From NCBI GenBank assembly GCA_029990175.1, contig JARKIP010000033.1, forward strand, positions 4,216,001-4,280,000: a DNA stretch of 64,000 bases. The letters run 5' to 3'. Numbering within the stretch: position 1 is the stretch's first letter; each line of letters starts with the position of its first letter. Of this stretch, positions 1 to 11,482 are shown in pieces. The translations under genes were made by a program, and so were the position numbers. The notes under the pieces were generated by a model. That model did not search any database. It was given only the letters and a program-made list of their open reading frames with translations, and was not told the DNA's origin. The DNA comes from Petunia secreta. Its lineage: Eukaryota > Streptophyta > Magnoliopsida > Solanales > Solanaceae.

Positions 1-1097
1 TGACATACACTTCCCTGCTGTAGACGAGAGTCCCGCGCTGGTGAAGGGTTATTATTGCATCATATTGCATTCATATGTATTACATTGCATTATATTGAGG
101 GTAGGAGGATTCCGCCCTAGGAGCAGGAGGATTCCGCTCCATTGCATTATATTGAGGGGTAGGAGGATTCCGCCCTCGGAGCAGGAGGATTCCGCTCCAT
201 TGCATCATATTGAGGGTAGGAGGATTCCGCCCTAGGAGCAGGAGGATTCCGCTCCATTGCATTATATTGAAGGGTAGGAGGATTCTGCCCCAGGAGCAGG
301 AGGATTCCGCTCCATTGCATCATACTGAAGGCAGGAGGATTCCGTTCCATTCATTTGGCGCATGTGACCCTTTGCATCACATTTCATTTCATTTTATTTC
401 ATTTCATCTCATTTCATACCATTCTGTAGACTTACGGTACATGACTACTATCCTGCTTATATGTGTATTGCTTATTTGTTGATATGTTTCTGGCTCGTAT
501 CCCTAGTTGAGTTTATGGTTTCATACGTGTTTCCGGTTGTTATCTGGCTCTGCCTTTTTATAATTTAAATAAAAGGAATTTGGTTTATCTGTTTCTTCTC
601 CCTGGCTAGCTATCATATTCTTTGAGGTGGCTAGTCTGCCCAACTTATTGAGTCATTTTGACTCACCCTTGTTTGTTGTTTGTTTCTTGTCTATATATTT
701 CGTTTCGGCAGGTTCGCTCTAGGATGGAGTTCGCCATGTTGTAAAGGAGCGAAGACGACTTCAGCTGTCAGGGTGAGCCAGCTTTTATTCCATATGGCCA
801 CCAGTTTATTGGTTGTTATTTCAGTTGCATTTTGCTCCCTTCAGGAGGTATTTGTCTTCTTTTGTACTCTTAGATGTCTAGTCTGGATAGCCCTAAACCT
901 AGTATGTTGGGTAGTCAGTTGTAATTTCTTTAGTACAGCTTAGAGGTATCAGTATGTCTGTTGTTTTTTTAATGTCTTGTCCTTATTTATGAATTGTTAT
1001 ATTTATTTTCCTGATTTAATTGGTAAGGGTTCGCCCGACGGGTCTAGGGGTGAATGTCGGGTGCCCGCACGCCCTAACCGGATTCCGGGTCGTGTCA
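1..1097 (+). mobile_element. Partial LTR of a large non-autonomous (LARD/chromovirus-like) retrotransposon
   Basis: This block is the plus-strand counterpart of the two LTRs at 42000-44132 and 46086-48265, which lie inverted relative to it. Shared landmarks are the segment 590-960, the G/C-rich end at 1026-1097 and the final GGTCGTGTCA. The LTR ends in CA at 1097, and the next bases are Copia RNase H coding sequence, so the junction is sharp. The 5' part of the LTR lies before the window. It is unclear whether this is a solo LTR or the 3' LTR of a full copy. The array at 99-345 differs from the arrays in the other two copies. Confidence 0.8.
99..345. repeat. 57-bp minisatellite inside the LTR
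   Basis: About 4.3 units of a 57-bp repeat containing GGAGGATTCCGCCCTAGGAG and GGAGGATTCCGCTCCATTGC. Within each unit a smaller GGAGGATTCCG motif occurs twice, so the 57-mer itself arose from a shorter duplication. Bases 24-60 match one unit of the 54-bp array present at the same LTR position in the other copies (reverse strand). Confidence 0.9.
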
Positions 1098-1429
1098 ATA
1101 GAGCTATGGCCCAGGGGGTTTGTGAACTTCTTTGGCTGTGAAGGTTACTGAAGGAATTGATAATGTTTGGAAAAAGGAAACTTTCCTTTTATTATGATAA
1201 CAAGGTTGCAATCAGTATTGCTCAAAATCCTATCCAACATGATCGAACAAAACATGTTGAGATTGATCGATACTTCATTAAAGAAAAGGTTACTAATGGT
1301 ACCTTGAATTTGTTTCATATTCCATCAGAACAACTACTGAAAGATGTGCTCACAAAAGGTCTCAGCAAAAAGGACTTTCATACCTTGGTTTGCAAGTTGG
1401 GTATGCATAATATCTTTGCACCAACTTGA
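1098..1429 (+). pseudogene. Copia RNase H C-terminal fragment
   Basis: The frame reads through a degraded core (with an in-frame TGA near 1138) into DNKVAISIAQNPIQHDRTKH and then VEIDRYFIKEKV, ending in a typical Copia tail with QLLKDVLTKGLS before the stop at 1427-1429. This is the last part of the Copia polyprotein, where DNKxAIxIAxNPxxHxRTKH and IDxHFIREK are hallmark motifs. The upstream part is cut off at 1097 by the LTR insertion. The longest open stretch begins only at a TTG codon at 1157. A GAGGGGGA purine tract follows at 1428-1435. Confidence 0.88.
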
Positions 1430-1436
1430 GGGGGAT

Positions 1437-1586
1437 TGTTAATTATAGAAGTAGTATCTTTTAGTTATTGTAATTAATTATGTTTCCTTCTTTAGTCCTA
1501 GGACTTATTGTATAAATACACCTCATATAGGTTGTAATACTCATTCAAAAATAATAGAAGAATTTTCCTTCTCTGAAAATCTTCAA
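1437..1586 (+). mobile_element. Copia 3' LTR (about 150 bp)
   Basis: Directly after the purine tract GAGGGGGA the sequence begins TGTTAATTATAG. It carries a TATA-like TGTATAAATACACC near 1508 and ends around CTTCA at about 1585. Gag-coding DNA of a different (Gypsy) element follows at once, so the Copia element sits inside that gag. The exact 3' end is inferred from where the gag homology resumes. Confidence 0.65.
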
Positions 1587-2130
1587 GAGGTTTGGCTCAA
1601 CTCTGACCAAAGGTGCCATTTTTTGGTACACCCAACTACCAATGGGCTCCATCAAGTCATTCACTCAGATGCATGACCTATTCAAGAAAGCGCATTCTGG
1701 TACCCGCAAGCGGGAGAAGCGCATGGAGGACATATTCGAGATCCATCAGCGTAATGACGGACTACTGAAGGACTACCTTGACAGGTTTCAGCGGGAACGT
1801 ATAAAACTTCCTCCAGTCCCCGATATTATTGTCGTGGTAGCCTTTGGCAAAAGTCTGAACTTGAAAGGGTCGATAGCCACGAGGGAATTACAATGGATTT
1901 TGACTCAACATCATGTGACAACGTGGAACGCCCTACATCAGAGATATATTGAGAAGCTCTGCTTGGATCCAGGAGAATCAACCACCCCCGAGGAAGTTCA
2001 CCCTATTGTCCAAGACGCCACCCGCCAAGGATAGAAACGGGGATACATGGAGGAATCTCGGGCCATTTCTGAAGTCACCGAAGACCCCGAAACCTAAATC
2101 AACCAAGATTATGATTCCGATGGTATGGTT
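1587..2130 (+). pseudogene. Gypsy/Tat gag fragment
   Basis: Open from 1642 for 130 codons, with homology starting a little upstream. It contains the Tat-lineage retrotransposon-gag signature: MEDIFEIHQRNDGLLKDYLD followed by RFQRERI and then VVVAFGKSLN. It aligns at nucleotide level with the minus-strand gag relic at 10320-10760 (roughly 80 percent by eye), so both derive from one element family. The reading frame stops at 2032-2034. The 5' side is interrupted by the Copia LTR, and no protease or RT follows. It is non-functional. Confidence 0.82.
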
Positions 2131-2780
2131 GATTGATTTTTTTCAGGGGAGAATGAGTAGGGACATTTGGAAGTACTTTTCTTTTTCAGAATTTACTTTT
2201 TTAGTTCTTTAGTTTTGCTCTCAAGTTACAACATTTTCATTCTCTTTTGACATGTTACGGGTACCCACAACATTCCAGGCTTCGCATCCTTATTAATAAA
2301 CTACTATTCATATAGTCAGTTTTTTTCTACAAATTAAGATCCATCTACGATCCAAATATTCATAGCCCAAGCCAATTATAAGTTGAAGTAATACACCACT
2401 TTTCGTGACAAAAGTAGGGTACACTACTCTCTTAGATCTAGATTACGTGAACTAGTTAATTCAACAACTGCATGTGCATGCCGACGGGGATGCATGTTTG
2501 CATAGTGCCATAAAGTCTTAAATACTCGAGTAACTAAACATAGACGTTCGAAGTCAAACGTAAAAGTGCCCGTTATCACATAGGCTAAAGTCGTCTCATT
2601 GTGGGCGCAAATAGCCATCTCCTACATATGTAAATTAAGTCGCCAACTTTTGGTGCATAATGGACGTAATTGCCCAAGCAGGCTCACTGATAAACATTCT
2701 AAACATTAGGATATTTAGGACGACCAGAATCCATCTAATCTTTAGGTGTATATGCCCACAAAGGTATAACTTAATGTTAC
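2131..2780. other. Non-coding stretch, probably element-internal
   Basis: No credible gene. Short ORFs occur on both strands without domain signal. It lies between a gag fragment and an antisense coiled-coil relic, so it is most likely degraded retrotransposon sequence. Confidence 0.4.
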
Positions 2781-2930
2781 TTAATGTTTACGACTGAAAT
2801 TAAAAAAGGGTCACAAACAAGCAGAGAAGTAATTCAAGTTAAAACGCCTCGAAACGGGACCAAAATTATACCATCACGCCGAAAAGCACGACAATTATTT
2901 AAAACAAAGATGCAAGAAGAAAAAATATAT

Positions 2931-2942
2931 GGGGGGGGGGGG
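2931..2942. repeat. G(12) homopolymer
   Basis: Run of twelve G just beyond the 3' end (antisense direction) of the coiled-coil relic. A G(14) run lies in the comparable antisense gene of element C at 21645-21658. Confidence 0.95.
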
Positions 2943-2945
2943 TTT

Positions 2946-3994
2946 CTATTCCTCTCTTGGGGGACTTCCTTCAGTTGAAACGCTCCGCGAAGGTCGTGCT
3001 TCACCAACTGCAGGTTCCCTATCTATTGTTTTGTTTCCTCTCTCTCCACTAGCTTTGTCAGAACCTCTCTCAAGGTCGGATCCAATTTGAGCATCTGCTT
3101 CAGCTACAAGCTCGGTATACGAGGAAATCTCGGCAGTTAGGTCCAAGTTAGGGTCGTCACGAACCCGGAGGAAAGTGGCAAGAGCAGCTGCGATGTTAGC
3201 ACGATCCACTTCGGCTACGCGACGAATGTTCAAGGCATTCACCTGTTCATCACGGGTCCTTTCCAGGGACACAACTTTGCTCTTCAGCCTATCATTCTCA
3301 TCTTGAATGAAAGCAGAAAGGCTCTGGGCACCTAAGACACTTTTCTCAGCGGCATTCATTCTCTCTTCCACACTAGACAGTTTTTGCTACAGTTCCTCCA
3401 CAAGAATTTTTAGGCAATTCACATTGCTCCGATGCAGTTGCTCTGAGACTTGGGCATCCATGAGGGAAGATTTGAGAGTCTCCATAGTCTGCTTTTGCTT
3501 GCAGACTTCATTGGCCAGTGCTTTGTCCAGGTTCCTACTCTTTAAAGCCTCTATTAGATAGGCTTCAGGAGTAGTATGGAGCTCTTCTTTCAGCTCTTCA
3601 ACCTTCTCAACAAACGGTTGTAAGATGGTGACTTACCCGTGTAAGGCTTCTATCTCTTCAGGAAGACTTACTTATGGGCCCCCTCGATGAAGTATCTCAT
3701 GATACACCATCAAACCTTGGACGATTGATAGAATGAGCATTCCGCGAGAGAAGACAAAGTTGTGATTTATGAAACAGGGAGGAAAGAGCTTACCCGAAAA
3801 GAGCACCCCGTGGCAACTTCAAGTAGCTCACGAGAATTATAACCAGAAAGGTGACCCTGTTCAGCTGGAGCGATGAACTCAGCGGTATGATCTGTCACAA
3901 CCCTCGGAGTCCTGCACAGGTTAACTCCCACAACGATAGGGATAATAACCTTACGAGCTCCATTCACTGGTTCGGCCATAATATCCATGGCCAC
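2946..3994 (-). pseudogene. Antisense coiled-coil ORF relic of a Tat-type element
   Basis: On the minus strand, 2946-3371 encodes a 141-residue highly charged segment rich in E, K, R and A with heptad-like spacing (EERMNAAEKSVLGAQSLSAF and later LERTRDEQVNAL). It ends in an acidic/serine tail and a TAG at 2946-2948. Upstream, the same coiled-coil character continues to about 3600 but is broken by at least one stop near 3390. A further open segment (3767-3994) ends at a plausible GTAAGC donor. Layout and composition resemble the last exon of the antisense gene at 19881-22678, although direct sequence identity is low by eye. Probably a decayed antisense gene of the element whose 3' LTR is at 7153-9521. 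Confidence 0.55.
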
Positions 3995-5581
3995 AATATT
4001 CTTTGATGATCTCTTTCACGATACACTTCTAGGCGTGTCATTCTTTTGCCGATGTTCGATGTTGGGCTCCAATTATCAAGGTTGGTCTTGAGGTGCTTCG
4101 GTACAACTATGAAACTTGTAAACAAGCTTTGTGAACTTTCTATTGCTCGAAAAAATGAGAAGAATAAAACAAAATGCGAGCTGAAGAAATTTAAAGCTGA
4201 GACATCGAATGAAAGATTTCCCCAAAGGTAGAAGAAACCTATCTGGAGGTGAAATGACAACCTTAACAAACATGACATGCATTTTGGAATCAATTCTTAA
4301 TCCTCTCACATGGTCTATCCCTGACTTTCCTCCCAGTTTTTCCAATCTTGCTTGATGGAAAATCTAACGACCCTCATTCGACTAGTAGTGCCCTATGAGG
4401 TTTTCACCAACTAGCCTCTCTCTTTGTTCTTTTTCATCACTGTTGTCTTGCAGCGCCTTTTCAGGTTGCCCTTTCATGTTTTCACCGTCAAGAATTCATC
4501 ATTTTTTTCTCTTTTTTTCTTTCTTTTCTTTCATTTTTCCGCTCTTTCCATCGACCTCCCATCTTTCCTTGCTGGTCGACCTCGTCTTTCTTTATTTCTC
4601 AACCCTTATCTTAACTCCCTCAAAGATTTCCTTCTTTAACGACTTTCGTTCTCCCGTCTCCTTATTGCGATTGTTGAAAAGTAAAATGCGACTTCATAGT
4701 GCGAAACTTTTCCTTCTATACTCCACTAGACTTGCATTCTCAATGATCGGTCAGAAATGTCTTTGTTTGGACCGTAGCATGGGATTTGGTTACGCTTGGC
4801 AAAAAAGAGTTCAATATAAAAGATCAAAAACATCTCATGAGATGACATAGATGAATATTACCACATTTGAAATCACCGATTTAAAAAAGAATAAAAATAT
4901 TTCCCCCCAATTTAGGCAAATTGGGGATTTTTTTTTTTTTTTTCTCTTTCTTCCTTTTTTGAATTTTTTCTCTTTAGTTTAAAAAGCGGTATGAAAGCAT
5001 CTCATTAAACGACTTGGGGAAAGATACAACCCTTGAAATCACTTTCGTTTAAAATAATAACAAACTTTAGCCCTTGTTTAGTAAGAATTGAGGAATTTTT
5101 AATTGAATTTTTTTTGATACGAAAAGATAGGGAAATATTGAGACTTCCCCCGATGACCACAGAGAAATAAGGGAATATTAACTCCCCCCTTTCTTTTAAA
5201 AATGAAAATAAAAATAAACTTCTGGCCCAATTTAGGATAAACTAGGGCCATCGATTGTCTTTATATAGGCCGCAAACTTAGAAGCAAATTTCGCATCAAT
5301 GAGGAACAGGGAAAAATGAACTTTCCCTTGTTATGGCCACAACCGAATGGTTCAACCTTCGAATTCGGCAAATTCAAATACTAGATCTCAGTATGAGAAT
5401 ACAAGTATCCACATAATCAGAGTCATCTAGATACCCAATCGTCACACCAAAAGGACAAATGCACATTCAAGCCAATACTTTAGGTTCAATGCATTGCAAC
5501 CACTTTGTTTCAACTAACCAATCTTTCTTTGAGAACAAATCCTTCAGCACAAACACAAGACTCGCAGGCAATCACAACATA
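3995..5581. other. Element-internal non-coding DNA
   Basis: Poly-T and poly-A rich, with ORFs such as 4395-4850 that are low complexity (Phe/Ser-rich from T-rich DNA). I see no domain. It lies between the antisense relic and the minisatellites that precede the LTR, consistent with the long 3' untranslated region of Tat/Ogre-like elements. Confidence 0.4.
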
Positions 5582-6452
5582 CATGATAGCATCTTAGCCT
5601 CATCAGGCTTATAATATGACGCCCTGCCTCGTCTGGCTTAAAATATGACGACCAGCCTCGTTAGGCTTATAATATGACGACTAGCCTCGTCAGGCTTATA
5701 ATATGATGACTAGTCCTGTCAGGCTTATAATATGACGACCGGCCTCCTCAGGCTTAAAATATGATGGCTAGTCTCATCAGGCTTAAAATATGATGACCAG
5801 CTTCGTCAGGCTTATAATATGACGATCAGCCTCGTCAGGCTTCTAACATGACGACCAGCCTCATCAGGCTTATAATATGACGATTAGCCTTGTCAGGCTT
5901 ATCATATGATGACTAGCCTTGTTAGGCTTATAATATGACGACTAGTCTCGTCATGCTTAAAATATGACAACCAGCCTCGTAAGGCTTAAAATATGACGAC
6001 CATCCTCGCCATGCTTATAATATGACGACGAGTCCCATCAGGCTTATAATATGAAGACCAACCTTGTCAGGCTTATAATATGACAACCTGCCTCATCAAG
6101 CTTATAATATGACGACTAGCCCCGTCATGGTTAAAATATGACGACCAGCCTCATCAGGCTTATAATATGACGAACAACCTCGTCAGGCTTATAATATGAC
6201 GACTAGCCCCGTCAGGCTTATAATATGACGATCAGCCCCGTCAGGCTTATAATATGACGACTAGCCCTGTCAGGCTTAAAATATGATGACCAGCCCCGTC
6301 AGGCTTAAAATATGACAACCAACCATGTCAGGCTTAAAATATGACGATTAGCCTCGTCAGGCTTAAAATATGACGATTAGCCACGTCAGGCTTAAAATAT
6401 GACAATTAGGCCCGTCAGGCTTAAAATATGACAATTAGGCCCGTCCGCCTTA
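5582..6452. repeat. 29-bp minisatellite, about 29 units
   Basis: Head-to-tail units close to CTTATAATATGACGACTAGC plus CTCGTCAGG. Each unit carries a short inverted repeat, TGACGA and TCGTCA, separated by about 8 bp. Units differ by scattered substitutions, many of them C/T. The array lies just upstream of a second array and a long LTR, the position where Ogre/Tat elements commonly carry tandem repeats. Confidence 0.92.
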
Positions 6453-6826
6453 GAATTGGACATACACATATATTTTATTTTGCAGGCACAACTATAATAG
6501 GTCTTTCCACCTTAGAATTGGACATCTACATATATTTTATTTTGCAGGCACTATTATAATAGGCTCGCCTGCCTTAGAATTAGATATATACATATATTTT
6601 GTTTTACAGTCACTCCTATAATAGGTCCGTTCGCCATAGAATTGGACATGCACATATATTTTATTTTTATTTTGCAGGCGTTGCTATAATAGGCATGTCC
6701 GCCTTACAATTGGACATGCACATATATTTTATTTTATTTTATAGGCACTACTATAATAGGCCAATCTGCCTTAGAATTGGATATACACATATATTTTATT
6801 TTGCAGGCACTACTACAATAGGGTGA
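6440..6826. repeat. 62-bp minisatellite, six units
   Basis: Six diverged units with CCTTAGAATTGGACATACAC, then ATATATTTTATTTTGCAGGC and ACTATAATAGG. Two units contain small TTTTA insertions (near 6660 and 6730). It directly continues the 29-bp array, and both belong to the 3' untranslated part of the same element. Confidence 0.9.
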
Positions 6827-7152
6827 GATCTAACACAATAAACTGGGGCAGAATTTTTTAGGATTCCCTCAGAAATTCCAAAAGAACCAAGTTGACACTA
6901 GGGCAGAATTTTAAGGGAACCTCAGAATTTATCAAAGGCTCAAAAGGCAACATGTCATTCTAGAACTACAAAGGTCTGATTCTCGTGAAACCTGAGATAT
7001 GTAGGCAACTCAGAGACCGGGGTTCGGCCGAAACACCGAAAAACTCTCATGTTCCTTTCCAGCATTTCGCCCGTCGTGACAAAATTGCTACTCCATTCAC
7101 TATCTTTGCCCGAAGACTCTTTCATCATCTCCGGGCAAAGAGAGGCAGCTAT

Positions 7153-8820
7153 TGACACTCAATTTTGTTCCTCCTTTTCTGTTATTGGCTAAATTTAATT
7201 TAAAGATGCAATGTTGGTTGTTTGAACAAAATATGCATTAGGAAGCATGCATTTATATGTGTTATGCCCTATTTATACATTATATATTTAATTGTGATTA
7301 TTTTGTGTAATTTTGCATCATTTAGGTTGTTTGTAAAGTACGTGTCAAATTGTCGCTAGTTGTGCAAATTACTACATTCGTAATATTTATTAATTATTTG
7401 TAATTATTTACACGTAATTAATTTACTTTGATCCCGATTATTTTATATGTGCATTTTATTTACCTTTATTTATATATAACATATGTATTTATTTATTTTT
7501 CTTTTTCTGCACCGCTAATATCATTCCATCTTCATCCATAATATACCACATTCTTTTAAAAATTCAAATTGTTTCAACTTTGAATTGCTGCAAATTTTTT
7601 TTTACTCCTATCTTGAACCTAGACTCAAGAATGGTCCAAATACATTTCAGATGGCCCAATTCCTAAAATCGCTCTTCTCTTTTTTATTACAAAGCTTCTC
7701 TATTTTCAAATTCATCCATAGGAAATTATGAGGTAGATTTGGCTAATCCCATAAATCACTCTCTAATCCTCTTCAATCCCAAAAGATCAGCTTCCTTCTC
7801 CCTTCTCCAAAATTCGTAACGGCTCAATTTTTTGTTGCTTAAATAGACCACACAATACATGGAAAGGAGAGGAGACAATATACCTCACCACCTTTCTCCT
7901 CTCACTAAAGATATTGCATAAAATGAGGGAACCACTCTTCTCTCTCTATTCCACACCAACACTTTCCCCTCTAACTATACAAACGGCCATTACACACTCC
8001 AAGATATATAGACAAGATGCACTTACAATACATGAAGGGGAGAAGGCAATCGGGAGAGCAACACGAAAATGGGGAGAGAAAATCAGTGAAGAAGAGAGGG
8101 GTTCCGATCCCGTCTCTTGAATTGATATCACAAATCGAAAAAGGAGTAGTAGCAAAGCCATGGGAATTTTTCGCCGGAAGTAGCCACCGACATCACTCCC
8201 ATCAGCTTCCGATTTTGGGTGTTACTCATCCGTTCCACTGTTTGTTATGCCATTGTTGCTCTTTTGTCCCGCCGGAAAAACCATATCTTGGACAGCGATG
8301 TTTCGTTGTTGCACTGGTGGCATTATATTATTTGTTACCACTGTTATTTCGTCGGGGGGACTGTACTGTTGTTTTGTTGGAAATTCTAGATCGTACTATA
8401 TTGTTATTGTCACAGCTGACTTGTTTGCTTTGTTAATCAGATGTTGACTAATTCAATTGGTGGTTAATTCTGATGGGTACATCTTGAACAGACGCTACAC
8501 TCAATTGCAAAGCCAATGCAAAATAAATATTTTTTTAGGCTTCTGGACTGATTTGAAACAGATACTACATGGCCAATGACGTTTGGAGGCCAATACAAGT
8601 CTCGTCTCGTTATATACTTGATGCCCCGTGTCCCCAAAAATAAAAGGCAATGATGACATGTATGAGCTTATTGCAAAACAAGACGGCAATAGAGCAATAG
8701 GACCAGTGCTTGGCATGGCAACCGGCTGGCCACCGTATTTGCAGCCGTACCGATATCTTTAACCTCTACCCGATACACCATACAAATCTGAGCCTAAACC
8801 TTTAAAAAATCTATTTTCCC

Positions 8821-8878
<58 letters not shown>

Positions 8879-9521
8879 GTAATACTACTACTTTATTTCA
8901 CTTATTTTTTACTATTTATTTTATCACTTTATTAATTATTATACTAATTCATTTTTCGTTATTTTTGCGAGGTACGTCGTGGCGGAATTCATAAAGAGAC
9001 GACACTTTTGGAAGAGGACCAACACTTTAAAATCATTCTCTTATTATTTTGTTTTACTCTTATTAATTTTATTGGCACACTAACTAATTTTTTTTACTTG
9101 CGAGGTACATTCAAATAGTGTTTACCTGGAGAATGAAGTCCATGGCGAAGATCAAAGATTTATTTATTTGTTGGTAATGCCATTTTTGTATTTAAACTGT
9201 ATATTATAGTTTAAATCATTTTACTTGCTTTTCTTCTATTGTTGAATCTCAATTATTAGTCCAGCCAGGAACCACGCTTAGTTGAATCTGAGAGGTTCCT
9301 AACACCTTCCTCTTGGGTTAATTTCAACACTTACTCAGAAGTCTCGGCTCGTAGATCAAGTTTCGGAGTTAATATTAAAATCGGTTAGAAATAAAGTAGG
9401 TGCCCTAATACGCTTAGTTAAAAATATGTTAGGTGGCGACTCCAAGTTTTACCCGTGAGCTCCAATAAGTCGAATTCTTTTTCGAACTCAAACCAATTCG
9501 CGAAAAAAATGGGTGTCGACA
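7153..9521 (+). mobile_element. 2.37-kb LTR of a Tat/Ogre-like Gypsy element (3' LTR)
   Basis: Starts TGACACTCAATTTTGTTCC after a purine-rich tract (7130-7150) and ends AAAAAAATGGGTGTCGACA, giving TG...CA ends with partly inverted termini. No primer-binding site follows 9521. Instead the sequence becomes the minus-strand protease coding region of another element, so this is a 3' LTR inserted there. A possible promoter motif (CTTAAATAGACC) lies near 7840. The LTR contains a (TTA)n array. ORFs inside it (for example 8017-8436) show no domain. Confidence 0.75.
8821..8878. repeat. (TTA)n microsatellite
   Basis: About 19 uninterrupted TTA units within the LTR. Confidence 0.97.
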
Positions 9522-9911
9522 TTGGGTATCTGAAGACTTGATGGAGTGTTGAGGGTATTCCCTTAACGCTATGTATCCAAGGTCGTCCCAAGATGACGTC
9601 ATGTGATAGATTGTACTTCAGCACTTGAAACGGAGTAATGCTCGACACGCCCGGTATATGAACCAGTAGAGCTCTAGTTCTCCAACAGGTTCTTCGCGAC
9701 AGCCATTGAAGCTAACTATATTCCGAGGAATTGAAGTTGCTTTGTGGCGTTGGCGTGTATTATGCAACATCTCAATCAAAATAATATTCACGCTACTCCC
9801 CGGAACGATCAGAGCTCGGTGGATACGAAGATCGGATACTTCTACGGAAACGACGAGGTAGCTCTGGTGCCCTCCTTCTTCCTTCGTGCTGAACAGGATT
9901 GGACTGAGCAA
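9522..9911 (-). pseudogene. Gypsy/Tat protease relic
   Basis: Minus-strand reading frames contain the Tat-type protease block. The part near the active site reads ALIVPGSSVNIIL, and the C-terminal block reads YNLSHDVILGRPWIHSVKGI. The intact-looking protease of element C has LLIDAGSSANII and YNIILGRPWIHDM at the same places. Here the catalytic Asp-Ala/Thr-Gly has become Val-Pro-Gly, so the enzyme is dead. The coding sequence is cut at 9521/9522 by the LTR of another element. Confidence 0.82.
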
Positions 9912-10212
9912 TACCCCCGACTTTGTAGTCCCCCAGGCTGTGGTTATTCCAGAACTTTGAAGATTGCATTGATGGTCTTCAAGTTTTCAGAATTTGGCGC
10001 TTTCAAACGTCGTGGTCCTTCTTCAATCAAGTCTTTGAGGTGTCATTCTTTCAATAGATTCTCGATTTCAATCATTAGGGCCTTGTAATCGACCGTCGTG
10101 TGGCCACCTCTGAGGTGAAAATTGCAATAGGGCATTGCGTTTCTCCCCATTTCTCTTTTTATGGTAGGCGGCCATCGGACCCTCGGACCTAGTTTTCTAA
10201 AGTGATTGGCAA

Positions 10213-11442
10213 CTAAATCCACAGCGTTGACCGCAAACCAAAATCTTTGAAATTATGGGACTCTATCCGCTTTTCTTGGGATCCATATCCCCAGGAATTT
10301 CTCTGTTTTCCTTTGTCTCTGGCCCGAGGTTCCTCCACGTATCCCCATTTTTGTCCTTGGATGATAACGCCTTGGACAATAGGGCAAACTTCCCTGGGGG
10401 TGGATGATTCTCCTGGCTCCAGGCGAAGCTTCTCTGTATAAATTTGATACAAGGTGTTCCACAAGATGTTGACTCAAACTCCACTACAACTCCCTGGTGG
10501 CCAACGATCCCTTTGAATTCAGAATTTTTCTGAAGGCTACCACAATAATATTATTGGGGACTGGAGGAAGCTCCATGCTTTCCCACTGAAACTTATCAAG
10601 TTAGTTCTTCAGCAGTTCATCGTCACTCTGACAGATCTCGAAGATGTCCTCCATGTGTTTCTCCCGCTTGCGGCACCAGAATGCCCTTTCTTGAATAGGT
10701 TATGCATCTGTGTGAATAATTCGATAGAGCCCATTGGTAGCTGGGTGTACCAAGCAAGAGCGCCTTTGTCAGAGTTGAGTCAAACCTCTTCACCAAAGCA
10801 TACTGAATTTCTTCCTCGGTGATCTTGTTACTCTTTACAGTCGTGTAATATGCAACAATATGCTCATCCGGATCAGTTGTTCCGTCATACTTCAAGTTAT
10901 TCGGCAGGCGGAAGTCCTTTGGTATGCGGACCGGTGCAGTGCTTGCTTTGTAAGCATGCTTGTAAAATTTCTGGTCATCTACCATGGTAACTTGGGGTGG
11001 AGCACCCGGCACATTACCAATCCGGTCGTGGATGGCCTTAATATTCTTTATGAGGTCCTAAATAATAGGCGCTCCCTTAAGGTCTTAATTGTTTATGATC
11101 CTATGGGAGCCGCATCCATGTTGAGCCTACGGCTAGGAACAGATGCTGGCAAATTGTTCGTGGGCGCTGGTCCTCGCGGGATGCTGGCCTCTAAGAAGAT
11201 CAAGCAAACATCGCTCCTGCTTGTTCTGACATAGTTTTTAGAAGATGAACAAGAAATTTTTTGAATTCGGGATTATCTTCCAGTGATCGATCACCTTCCT
11301 CATCGCTGGTAGCATGGATTGGCTCTTGGGAAGGGTCTTTCGGTTGTTCAATGGGATCCTTAAGCTGCACGTTGGGATCCTTAACGGATTCATCTACTGC
11401 ATCTGTAGTGTTCTTCAGAACGTTGCTACTATCATCAGACAT
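10213..11442 (-). pseudogene. Gypsy/Tat gag relic
   Basis: Read from 11442 downward. An acidic N-terminal segment (80 codons, MSDDSSNVLKNTTD...) is followed at 11012-10623 by the gag core with PVRIPKDFRLPNNLKYDGTT and DPDEHIVAYYTTV, then by fragments at 10464-10213 with EKLRLEPGESSTPREVCPIV. Several stops and frameshifts separate the pieces. It lies upstream, in minus-strand order, of the protease relic, giving gag-pro order. It is related to the plus-strand gag fragment at 1587-2130. Confidence 0.8.
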
Positions 11443-11482
11443 GATTGCACCTTTTCCTTCGTAGAATACTTACAATTGCCTG

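Noticed and set aside
680..943. An 87-120 codon ORF conserved at three places (680-943, 42083-42445 minus, 46194-46526 minus)
   Set aside because: Conserved only because these are copies of one LTR; it has no domain, and start and end positions are not preserved. It is a frame shadow, not a gene.
4395..4850. 151-codon ORF
   Set aside because: Phe/Ser/Leu-rich translation of T/C-rich DNA inside element-internal sequence; no domain or conserved start.
5582..6452. CRISPR-like array of 29-bp repeats
   Set aside because: Units are contiguous with no unique spacers, and the DNA is plant nuclear. It is a minisatellite.
8017..8436. 139-codon ORF within the 2.37-kb LTR
   Set aside because: No motif; overlaps competing ORFs on both strands and lies wholly in an LTR.
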